A stretch of 64,000 nucleotides of DNA from JBBDYH01 sp040901795. Its GTDB lineage: Bacteria; Planctomycetota; Planctomycetia; Pirellulales; JALHPA01. Made by a program: the position numbers and the translations under genes. Within the stretch, counting starts at the first letter, position 1. Each line of letters starts with the position of its first letter. The stretch is from contig JBBDYH010000090.1 in the NCBI GenBank assembly GCA_040901795.1, positions 48,979 to 112,978 on the forward strand, in the 5' to 3' direction. The notes below the pieces were generated by a model. The model had not been told where the DNA came from. It was given only the letters and a program-made list of their open reading frames with translations, and searched no databases. Below, one piece after another: positions 9,001 to 18,100 of the stretch.

Positions 9001-10932
9001 ACCGCTTCCGGTCCCCGTGATCGTGATCGTGAACGTGCCCGATACGGGCGTAGTGCCGTCGCTGACGCTGAACTGGAAGCTGTCGCTCGTGGTCTGGCTG
9101 CTGTTGTGGACGTAGGTTATGCGCCCGGCATCGATGTCGGCCTGCGTAAACGTCGTGGTCGGTGACCCGCTGAGTCGCAACGTCCCATTCGCCGGTCCCG
9201 CGGTCACGTTATAGACCAGTTGTCCCGCCCCGGTGTTCGAGTCCGTGGTCCTCAGCTCGGTGGACGAGATGACGTCGATGCCGCCTTGGGCGACCGTGGA
9301 ACCGGTGTTGGTCGTGACCACCGGCGCGCCGCTCACTCCGGTGACCGTGATATTGAACGTGTTGTTGGGCAGCGTCGTCGTCCCATCGCTCACGCTGAAC
9401 CGGAAGCTGTCGCTGGCGGTTTGGCTGCCGCCGTGCGAGTAGGTCACCCGAAAGTTGTTAATGTCCGCTTGTGTAAACGAGCTCGTCAAATTGCCGTTGA
9501 GCCGCAACGTTCCCTGCGCAGGCGCTGTGGTGACCGTATAGATCAACTGGTCGGCCGGAGTGTTCGAGTCCGTGGTCACAAGCTCGGTGGGCGCGATGAA
9601 ATCGGTGCCGCTTCGACCGACGCTCGAGCCGGTATTGGTCGTAATCACCGGCGCGCCGCTCACTCCGGTGACTGTGAAATTGAACGTGTTGTTCGATAGC
9701 GTCGTCGTGCCGTCGCTGACACTAAAGATAAAGTTGTCGCTGGCTGTCTGGCTGCTGTTGTGAACGTAGGTCACCAGGTTCGAGTTGATCTCCGACTGCC
9801 TGAAGCTCGTGACCTGCGACCCGCCCTTGAGCAACGTCCCGTTCAGCGGCGCCCTGGTCACGACATAGATCAGTTCAGCCGGCCCGTTGTTCGAATCGGT
9901 GGTGTTCAACTCGGCTGAAGTGATGGTATCGGTGCCCCCTCGAGCGACCGTCGAGCCGGTGTTGGTCGTAATCACCGGATTGCCATTCGGGGCGTTCACC
10001 GTGATCCTTACGGTGGCGATATTCGAGTCCCCATCGCCATCGCTCGCCTGGAACGTAAAGCTGTCCGGCCCCACATAGCCGTTCGCCGGTGTGTACCGGA
10101 CGTTGGGGGCCGTGCCGCTGAGCGCGCCATGACTGGGGAAAGAAACGATCGTAAACGTCAGCGGGTCGTTGTCCGGGTCGGTCGCCGTCAGCGAAATGTT
10201 GATGGCCGTGTTGACCGTGGTGGTCACGGTCTGGTCGTTTGCAACCGGGCGCTGATCGATCGCATCGGTCAGGACCCAGTCATCCAGAGGAACGGCGTTC
10301 AAGCCAGCGGCGGTGCTCGACGTGCGTTCGAATATCACCGCCACGATCGATTCACCCTCGAGCGCAAACTGCCGTTCCTGCTTGGCAATGCCGGAATGCT
10401 CCCCTTCGCCAAGCGTGTCGACCGTCACGCCGCTGCTGTCGAGCGCCCGTGCCCTCCACTCAGCAACGGTCATGTTGGCCCCGCCATTTTCTTGAATCCG
10501 CGTAAAGGCAAACCGCATCAAAGGGGACGCAAAGTTGATGCGGTACGAGTAGGGCTCGTTATTGGCGTTGTTGGTGATGAAAAAGTTCGGCGGAGACGAT
10601 GGTTCCGCAACGTGAAACCCCTGCGGAGGGTTGTTCTCGTTAGCAATCACCGGGGTGATGTTATTGGTCGTGTTGCTAATCGTAATCCCGAAGTCATCCA
10701 GGTAATTGGCAAGCGCCGCTCCACTGACCGGCGCAAAGTTGGCATTGACGGCGTCAAAATCGACCACCGTAACGGCCAAGAGAACGCGGTCTTCAAGCGT
10801 TTGGATGCCCGAACCCAAGAGGCGCCGGCCTCCTCGCCGCAGGCCCCCCAAATTGCCATAGCGTGATCGTGAACGGCGTTTAGGCTTGATCCCTAGCACT
10901 TGCAGAAGTCCCCTCTTCTCGTAGATGTACAC
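6016..10932 (-). CDS. Secreted LEPR-type surface protein 2 with nine CSPG repeats
   Basis: 1638 residues from a GTG start. The basic leader is followed by LEDRVLLAV at 46-54, the planctomycete sorting-type motif. Residues 55-227 form a separate N-terminal domain without a clear family. Residues about 228-316 are a cadherin-like/Big_9 domain. Residues about 318-1300 are nine tandem CSPG-type repeats of about 108 residues, each with an NTGS, DxIT, AELxTTDSN, TFTQADIN and DSFxFxVSDG pattern. Residues 1300-1638 are Asp/Gly-rich and closely match the tail of surface protein 1, ending in FELLS. CSPG repeats are known as extended beta-sandwich modules, so a fibre or adhesin role at the cell surface is inferred. 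A 108-bp block is identical in two repeats, which points to recent internal duplication or conversion. Confidence 0.85.
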   Translation of the reverse strand: MYIYEKRGLLQVLGIKPKRRSRSRYGNLGGLRRGGRRLLGSGIQTLEDRVLLAVTVVDFDAVNANFAPVSGAALANYLDDFGITISNTTNNITPVIANENNPPQGFHVAEPSSPPNFFITNNANNEPYSYRINFASPLMRFAFTRIQENGGANMTVAEWRARALDSSGVTVDTLGEGEHSGIAKQERQFALEGESIVAVIFERTSSTAAGLNAVPLDDWVLTDAIDQRPVANDQTVTTTVNTAINISLTATDPDNDPLTFTIVSFPSHGALSGTAPNVRYTPANGYVGPDSFTFQASDGDGDSNIATVRITVNAPNGNPVITTNTGSTVARGGTDTITSAELNTTDSNNGPAELIYVVTRAPLNGTLLKGGSQVTSFRQSEINSNLVTYVHNSSQTASDNFIFSVSDGTTTLSNNTFNFTVTGVSGAPVITTNTGSSVGRSGTDFIAPTELVTTDSNTPADQLIYTVTTAPAQGTLRLNGNLTSSFTQADINNFRVTYSHGGSQTASDSFRFSVSDGTTTLPNNTFNITVTGVSGAPVVTTNTGSTVAQGGIDVISSTELRTTDSNTGAGQLVYNVTAGPANGTLRLSGSPTTTFTQADIDAGRITYVHNSSQTTSDSFQFSVSDGTTPVSGTFTITITGTGSGVPVISRNTGSTVTRSGTDFITSTELATTDSNTPAEQLFYTVTTPPARGILRVNGVFTNSFTQADINANRLTYQHDGSQIASDSFVFRVTDGTTTLHGNTFHFTVTGVSGAPVVTTNTGSTVARGGSDPITSGELATTDSNTGPEQLFYTVTAAPLNGTLLRSGSATTTFTQGDINAGRITYVHNSSQTTSDSFQFSVSDGTTPVSGTFTITVSGVSGAPVITTNAGSVVTRGDSDLIAFTELNTTDTNTPPAQLTYTVTAGPANGTLRRSGSATTTFTQADIDSGLLSYIHNGGLSGADSFGFNVSDGTTILSGNTFTITVAGVSGAPAISANTGSTATRGETDVITPSELNTTDSNTGPGQLVYTVTTAPANGTLRRGTSQVTTFTQADINNGLVTYVPNNSQATSDSFGFSVSDGTTTLPGNTFRITIAEPGAGQPMIVTNTGSRVTRGGIDVIEQTELNTTDSNTVPGQLMYTITTAPVNGTLRLNGVTTTTFTQADINARRVTYFHNGGPSTSDSFQFNVSDGSNILVGHTFTFTVGGGGNPPTIVTNTGSTVAEGRTDVITSSELNTTDPDDTAAQLVYTVTFAPANGTLRLSGSPTTTFTQADINASRVTYLHNGSETTSDSFTFRVSDGGTVVGPATFLMTVTPVDDAVVTLDNGRLNIETDDRDDIVTITGVGAGTGAYTIVVRQGNASAQTFSVAGVNRDIFVNLHGGNDRLTINNALVGGSLDIQMEDGNDLVTLGDQDVVSTRDQLRVDLGAGDDTLDGKRLFIGTDQLVHGGDGDDRLIFEGFASPVFTLGTSAAGLAFWSGGAGNDIVRVTYGFIVRSWGVFLGDGADQLNVFGSAVSGDVLFSGDAGNDTLTVDTNFFDATFVMNALAGADTVFLANGLGTEFASMAGGDGNDQLTVRNQTTKHLQIEGGAGADEADVQSSALDRFFATLGTENDELTIRGNLVQLETDLDGGAGEADRLIDLGNTFRGASRRRGFELLS
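8368..8475. repeat. Exact 108-bp internal duplicate, copy 1
   Basis: These bases are identical to 9022-9129, 654 bp away, which equals two repeat units. Other repeat units of the same gene have diverged, so this pair is the most recent product of duplication or gene conversion. Confidence 0.9.
9022..9129. repeat. Exact 108-bp internal duplicate, copy 2
   Basis: Identical to 8368-8475. Both blocks encode the strand-turn-strand end of a CSPG repeat (TYVHNSSQTTSDSF and onward). Confidence 0.9.
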
Positions 10933-11138
10933 GCGCGAATAAGATAGAGCCGTGGGACCGCAAGCGTTGCCACGTCAATTTCGGCGAAGTTTTGCTGTTC
11001 GGTTTCACTATGTCTATCCCGGATCGGGATGTCAAACACCGCGAGGGCTTTTTCGGGTCAAAACGCACCCACCGCAGGCCTTCCGGTGGGACCGTTCCGG
11101 TGCATCGACCACATCTCGAGAGGCGATTCGACGCGCGG

Positions 11139-11247
11139 CAATAGCAACCCGACGCGTAAGCGAGGCCGAACCAGCCGGGTTCCTCTAACAATAGCAACCC
11201 GACGCGTAAGCGAGGCCGGTCCCTCGCTTACGCGTCGGGTTACTAGG
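11139..11247. repeat. GACGCGTAAGCGAGG repeat pair with 20-bp hairpin
   Basis: The unit CAATAGCAACCCGACGCGTA and onward occurs at 11139-11168 and again at 11189. The second copy is followed by its inverse, giving a perfect 20-bp stem (11196-11215 with 11222-11241) and a six-base loop. A related copy lies at 23655-23681. It looks like a dispersed REP-like element. Confidence 0.8.
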
Positions 11248-11464
11248 ATGCCGGCGTATTCGCTGCCAGGCAATATTGCGGCAAATCACAACGTCGGGCC
11301 AGATCTTTACCGGTCTTCCCAGGCGTGTCGGCTGTTTTTTCCCGTTGCCGTTCCGCCCTCGCCCCGCCGTGCAGCATCAGGCTTTTCCTGCGGAAAATAC
11401 CCGCTTTTTCGTCCCGGCAACATCGTGGCCAAAAAATTGCTCGTAACGAAATTCGGCGATTTTC

Positions 11465-11492
11465 TTGACGGGCCGGTGTGGGCAATTATACT
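11465..11492 (+). promoter_or_regulatory. Possible sigma-70-type promoter
   Basis: TTGACG and TATACT are separated by 16 bases. This is a fair match to the housekeeping consensus in a GC-rich background. It points towards surface protein 3 but is about 690 bases from its start, so its use is uncertain. Confidence 0.25.
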
Positions 11493-12040
11493 CGGATTCA
11501 AGGATCATCCCGCGGGGGAGGTCTGATTGCGCTGGCGTTAGGCCGGCGGGCGTGGCAAAGCGACGGAATTTTCGGCCCATTAGGAAAGCCGGGAATAGTC
11601 GCCAGCCTTATCGCGAATAATTGAAGATACAACTTTGACGTTCGTCGTGCAGTTTCCAACAGGGGGCCGTGTGGTTTCGAGGGATCAGACGCGCAGGAAG
11701 CCGAAGGGTTGGTCAGAATCAAGCCAGTCGGACCGCCGCACCAACGCGGTCCGTCAACGCTCGACGGTCTCGGAGAGGCCATCGGACCGACACCGATCGA
11801 TGCGGGCACGAAAAGTGCCGCGGGCCAGCGCGATCTTCGGAATGGATCATCCGGACGACGAAGGACACAACACCAAGGATGAAGTACGAAGGGCAAAGTA
11901 CGAAGGAAGAACGAGTCAGGACCAACCACGAAGAACGGCAACTAGCGGATTTCCTACTTCGTATTTCGTGTTTCGTAATTTGTTCCGCCTGATCCATTTC
12001 CATCTTCCAACTATTGAGCACTAATCTCCCTCTTATCCGT

Positions 12041-12112
12041 GTGCCACGGCTCGCCGAGAGCCGTGCCGCGTAAGCTGTTTTTATGTTCCACTGCTCACGG
12101 CGAGCGGTGGCA
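12041..12112. repeat. Palindromic CCACxGCTCGCCG repeat pair
   Basis: GTGCCACGGCTCGCCGAGAG and its inverted partner CCACTGCTCACGGCGAGCGG flank an AT-richer centre. A related palindrome lies at 47966-47992, upstream of the MoxR gene. This is a dispersed repeat family, here about 70 bases before the giant surface gene. Confidence 0.65.
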
Positions 12113-12178
12113 CGACCACACGTCCGTAAAACAACACAAAAGAATCTCTCGGGACAACACCACAGGGGAAAACCAACC

Positions 12179-15100
12179 ATGGCACAACCTTCCTTCTTTC
12201 GCCGGACTGTTCGGAAAGTCCTTCGCGGCGCCACATGGCTGAAGAGCGTGGGCCGCTACAACGAGCGGTTCCCGCAAATCTTCCGGGCCGACAAGTGGCG
12301 TCCGGCCGGCGAAGGCTCGGTCTGGATGAACCTGTTCGGTATGCGGACCAGCCCCTTGTCCCTGGTCGGCACACGCCGCCGCGGCCGCAACAATCTCCAG
12401 CGCCTGCTCCGCATCGAAGGCCTCGAGCAGAAGCAATTGCTGGCGGTCAACGTCGCGGTTGTTGACAGCGGCGACAATGCTCCCTACCAGGCGATCGTCG
12501 ATCAGTTGAACGACGACACGCAAGGATTCGACCTCAACGCCGTGCTCGTCCAGCCAAGCCAAATCGCGTCGGATCCCGATTTGCTTCTCGAGTTCGACGT
12601 CGTGGTCTTCGGATCGGATGGCGTTAACGCCGACAGTTTCTCAACGTTCTCGACGGCTCTCAATGATTGGGCGGAGGGCAGTGGTGGCGGTGTGGTCGGG
12701 GTCGGATTCGCCGCTTTCGGCATTCGTAACGGAGCCGTGGCCGATTTGGATGCGATTCTTCCCGTTGCCGTCATTGGCAGCACGGAAACCTTCGAAAACC
12801 CGGGCAGTGTGCTTGTTATCAATCCCGGTCACCCCGTAACAACGGGCGTAAACAGCATCACCGTCGCAGCGTCGAACTTCTTTGAATCGGTCCAACCTCC
12901 GGCTGACGCGTGGGGAACGGTCCTCGGTACCTACGCCAGCACCAATCTGGGCGTCGTGGCAGGCACGATACCAACCGGACTGAATCCGGGTCGCTCGGTT
13001 TACCTCGGTCCGAACTATGCTGGCGCGTCGACCAACTATGACACTACTCAATTGCGAACCGGTGATGGCGATCGTTTGCTCGAACAGGCCGTGAATTGGG
13101 CTGCCAACGTGCCACCGGTCGATCCACCGCCAACTATCGTCAACAGCGGCTCGACCGCCGCTGAAGGCGGTACCGACACGATCACCAACACGGAGTTGCT
13201 CGCTGTGGATCCCGGCGAGGCGGCTACCGATTTGAAATATACCGTGACCACAGCGCCGACGAACGCGCTTGGCGACACGCTGCGACTTAGCGGCGTGCCG
13301 ACCACTACGTTCACGCAAGCCGACATCAACGCCGGCTTGGTAACATACGTCCACGACGGCAGCGAAACGACCAACGACAGCTTCAAGTTCAGCTTGACCG
13401 ACGGCACGACGACGATTTCGAACCAGAACTTCGCGATCACCGTCACGCCGGTAAATGATCCGCCCGTGGCGGCCGACCAATCGATCACCACGAATCAAGG
13501 CCAGGCGAAAAGTGGCACGCTCACAGCGAGCGACGCGGAAGGCGACACGCTGACGTTTGCGCCGGGGACTGCGCCGACGAATGGGGCGGTGTCGATCAAT
13601 CCGACGACTGGCTCCTTCACCTACACTCCCAATGCGGGCTTCTCCGGTAGCGATAGCTTCACGTTCACCGTCGACGACCCCGGTCCAGGCGGACCAGATT
13701 CCGGCCTTGTGAATGTTACGGTGACCCCGGTGACCGCTGCCAAGGTGAGCATCGCCGCCACCGATCCGGCGGCCGAGCCAAATGACGACGGGTTTTTCAC
13801 CGTCACGATGTCCGCCGCCAGTGCCACGCCGACGAGCGTCACCTATAACGTGAGTGGCTCCGCCAAAAACGGCACCGATTACCAACCGCTTAGCGGCTTC
13901 CTCAGCATTCCGGCAGGGGCAACGTCGGCTAAGATTGACGTGGATGTCATCGACGACACGACCCAGGAAGGGACCGAGAACGTCTTCGTGGCCTTGAGCA
14001 CGGTTAGCGGCTCACCGGGCGTGGTCATTGATACCACTGCCGACGACGCCTCGCTGAATATTGCCGACAACGATCCGGCGCCCCCGCCGGACTCGGTTAG
14101 CGCCGGCGTCATCGACGGGATCGCCGCCGAGCCCGCCGACGATGGAAAGTTCAGCGTGACCCTGTCGGCGCCCAGCGCTACAGACACTAAGGTCACATTT
14201 TCGCTCACCGGCAGCGCTTCTGCTGGCGCGGATTATCAGCCGTTGGAGCTGTTCGTGGTCATCCCGGCCGGCAGCACGACAGTGCCGGTCCTGATCGACG
14301 TTATTGATGATACGGCGGTCGAAGGTCCGGAGTCGGTCGTGTTCACGCTCATCGGCACGAATAACCCAGGCATCATCGTCAACCCGGCCGCCGACGACGC
14401 TTCGCTGACCATTGCCGACAACGACAGCGTTGTATCCTCGACCATCACCGTCGCGGCCAACGACTCGGCCGCCGCAGAGGTCCTCTCTCCGGGCGCGCCG
14501 AATCCCGGCTCGTTCCGGATCAGCATTTCGCCGAACAGCGGCACCGCGACCACGGTCAACTACACCGTCACCGGCAGCGCCGCCAACGGCACGGATTACG
14601 CTGCGATTGCCAGCTCGGCGGTGATCCCGGCCAACACCGCGTTCGTCGATATCCCGATCAATGTGACCGACGACACCCTCGTCGAGGGCAACGAGACCGT
14701 CACGATCACCTTGACCTCATCCAGCGGCACCCCAGGCGCAGCGGTCAATTTGACTCCGGCCACGGTCAACATCGCTGACAACGATCCTACAGGTGCGCCG
14801 CCCACGGTCGGTGGGACCAGAACCTCGACGGTCGCCGAAGGCGGCACCGACTCGATCACTCAGGCCGAGTTGCAGACCACCGATCCGGATACCGTGCCAG
14901 CCGGCTTGACCTACACCTTGACCGACGCGCCGGACAACGGGACTTTGCGCCGCGAGTTCCCCACCGGCACGTTCACGACGCTGGCGACTGGCGGCACGTT
15001 TACGCAGGAAGACATCAACCTCGGCCGCATCACCTACGTCCATAACGGCAGCGAAACGACCAGCGACTCCTTCGCGTTCAGCGTCACCGACGGCAGCTCG

Positions 15101-18100
15101 ACGCGGACGGGCACGTTCGCCATCACCGTCACACAGACCAACAATCCGCCGACGGTCGTCAATCCGCTCCCCGATCTCTTTAACGTGTCGAATGAGTCCG
15201 CCCCGAGAAACATCAGTCTCGCCGGTGTATTTAGCGATCCGGAAGGCCAGCCGTTGACCTTCACCGTCACGAGCACCAACCCCGCGGTGGCCAACGCCTC
15301 GGTCTCGGGCAGCACGCTGACGTTGACCTTCACGCCGAACCAGCAGGGCACGGCGACAGTCACCGTGACGGCCAACGACAACAGCGGCGGACAAGCGCAG
15401 GATCCGTTCAATGTCCAAGTGATCGATACAGTCAACCAACCGGTGACCGCAGGGGACGACGTTTTCACGGCGCAGCGGAACCAGACTCTCAATGTTACGG
15501 CTCCGGGCGTCCTCAGCAACGACATCGATCCTGACGGCGACACGCTGCAGGCGGCGCTGCTCTCGACGACCACCAACGGCTCGCTGCAGTTCTTCTCCAA
15601 TGGCGGCTTCACCTATACGCCGAACCAGAATTTCTCCGGCAACGACGAATTCACCTATCGCGCGTTCGACGGCCGGGGCAGCTTCGACGACGCCAAGGTG
15701 ACGATCAACTTCCAGAACCAGAATCCGATCGCGGTGGACGACAAGTTCACCACCACCCGCGCCACGCCCGTGAGCGGCAACGTGATCCTCAACGACAGCG
15801 ATCCGGATAACGACTTCCCGCTGTTCGTTGGGCTGTCGAGGTCGCCCGCCAACGGCACCGTCGTGCTGCAGTCGAACGGTCAATTCACCTACACACCCAA
15901 CTCCAACATCCCGGTGCCTCCCAGCAAGGAGGCGACGGACTTCTTTGAGTACGTGTTGAGCGACCCGCGCGGTGGCACCGACGTCGGCCGCGTGGACATT
16001 ACCGTCACGGCGCCGACCGGCCTCGACGCTGCGAACGACGCCTTCACGGCGCCGGAAGACACGGTGATTAGCGGCAACCTGCTGGCCAACGACGTCGATC
16101 CGGAAGGGGATGCTACGTTCACCCTGGTCAGCACGACCGCGCCTGCCAGCGGTGCGCTGCTCACCAGCCCGAACGGCGCCTTCACCTACACGCCGTTCAC
16201 CAACTTCTTCGGCACCGACACGTTCACCTACACGATCCGGGACACCCAGGGCTTCACCGATACGGCGACGGTCACGTTGACGCTCACGCCGGTCAACGAC
16301 ATCCAAGCCACCGACGACGTCTTCAACATCAACGAAGGCGAAACCTTGACTCGGTCCGCGCCCGGCCTGATGGCCAACGACTTCGACCCGGATCTCAATC
16401 AGGAGCATAAGTTCCCGATTACAGGCGTCATAGCCGCCGCCGGCGACAACACGGCGCCCTTCACCGGTCCAACCTCGAAGGGCGGCACGGTAACAGTTCA
16501 GTCGAACGGGGCGTTCACCTATACTCCGGCCGCACAGTTCTTCGGCACCGATACGTTCACCTACGCGATTTCCGACACTCAAGGGACCGTCGACACCGGG
16601 ACCGTGACGATCAACGTCGGCGGCGAAAACGACCGACCCGACGCGGTGAACGACTCGGCGGCTGTCCTGGAGGATTCGGCCAACAACTTCATCGACGTGC
16701 TGGGCAATGACACCGACCCCGACGGCGACAAGCTGTTCGTCGAGGCGGTCAGCCCGGCGGCCAACGGCACAGTCCAGATCATTTCCGGCTTCCGCAATAA
16801 CGACAACCCGCAAGCGGGCGGAGGCGTCCGTTACACGCCCAATCCGAACTTCCAGGGTGTAGATACCTTCACCTACCGGGTCACCGACGGCCGCGCCGGC
16901 GATAGCGACGACACGGCGACGGTCACTGTGATCGTGTCCGATACGCCGGACGTCCCCTCGCCGGTCGACGACACCTTCGACGCCACGGAAGATCAGACGA
17001 TCACCTTGACCGAGGCGCAGATCCTGGGGAACGACTTCAACCCCAACGCCACCGGGATCATGATCATCGCGATCAGCGACGACAAGACCGGCACGGTCGG
17101 CGGCAAGGCGACGCTCAACGCGGATCGTTCGATCACCTTTGATCCCAATGACAACTTCACGGGCGCGGCGGGCTTCAACTACTTCATCAGCGGCGCCAGA
17201 ACCAATCCGCCGGATCCAGGCCGCGTGACGATCAACTTCGCGCCGGTCAACGATCCCCCGGTCGTAGGGACCGACAACTTCAACACGGGGATCAACACGC
17301 CGATCACGGTCACCACGACCCAATTGCTGTCCAACGACAGCGACGTGGAAGGTGGAATCTTGCAGGTCGTCAGCGTCAGCAACCCGCTGAACGGCACGGT
17401 CGCGTTCAACACCGCGACGGGCGAGATCACCTTCACCCCCAACCAGGGCTTCACCAGCTCGGTCGGAAATCCCGCGACGTTCAACTACACCGTGACCGAC
17501 AATCAGGGTGGGTTCACAACCGGTCAGGTGATCATCAACGTCCAGGTTCCGAATCGGCCGCCGGTGGCCGTTGACGAGATTATTCGTACGGTTCGCGAAC
17601 GGGAGCGCGATGGCGACAACCGAAACGTGAACACCAGGATCGAGTTCCCGCGCACGGAACTGGACGACAACGATACGGACCCGGATGGCGATCCCGTCAC
17701 GTTCGTCGAGCTTGTCGCGGGCAGCGCCATCGGCGGTACGGTTAGCCTCGTCGGCACCAACAACGTGACCGTGAGGTTTGACACGACGGTGAACTTTGTC
17801 GGCGACGCCAGCTTCGAGTACAAGGTCACGGACGGCCGGGGCGCCTTCGACATCGGCAAGGCCACCATTCGGGTGCAGGACTTCAACGATCCGCCCGACG
17901 CGCGCAACGACAGCAAAGACACGCCCGAGGACACCAAGGTCACGATCGACGTGCTGCTCAACGATCTCGACGCCGATTTCGCCAACGCCCCCAACGCCAA
18001 CGGCAAGGAGTTTCTCGAACCGAATGCCGATGGCGGCGACCCGGGACCGACTGAACGCCTGAGGGTCATCACTGTGGGTACCGCGGCCAACGGTATGGCG

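Larger units (their letters stand above)
10933..12178. other. Long divergent intergenic region between surface proteins 2 and 3
   Basis: About 1.25 kb between two divergent giant genes, with no supported coding frame. It holds a pair of GACGCGTAAGCGAGG repeats with a 20-bp hairpin (11139-11247), a low-complexity stretch with CGAAG/TACGAA units (about 11870-11990), and a mirrored pair of CCACxGCTCGCCG palindromes (12041-12112). A possible promoter is at 11465-11492. Confidence 0.6.

Noticed and set aside
11139..11247. A CRISPR array made of the GACGCGTAAGCGAGG units
   Set aside because: There are only two direct copies plus an inverted one, the spacing is irregular, and no cas genes are present.
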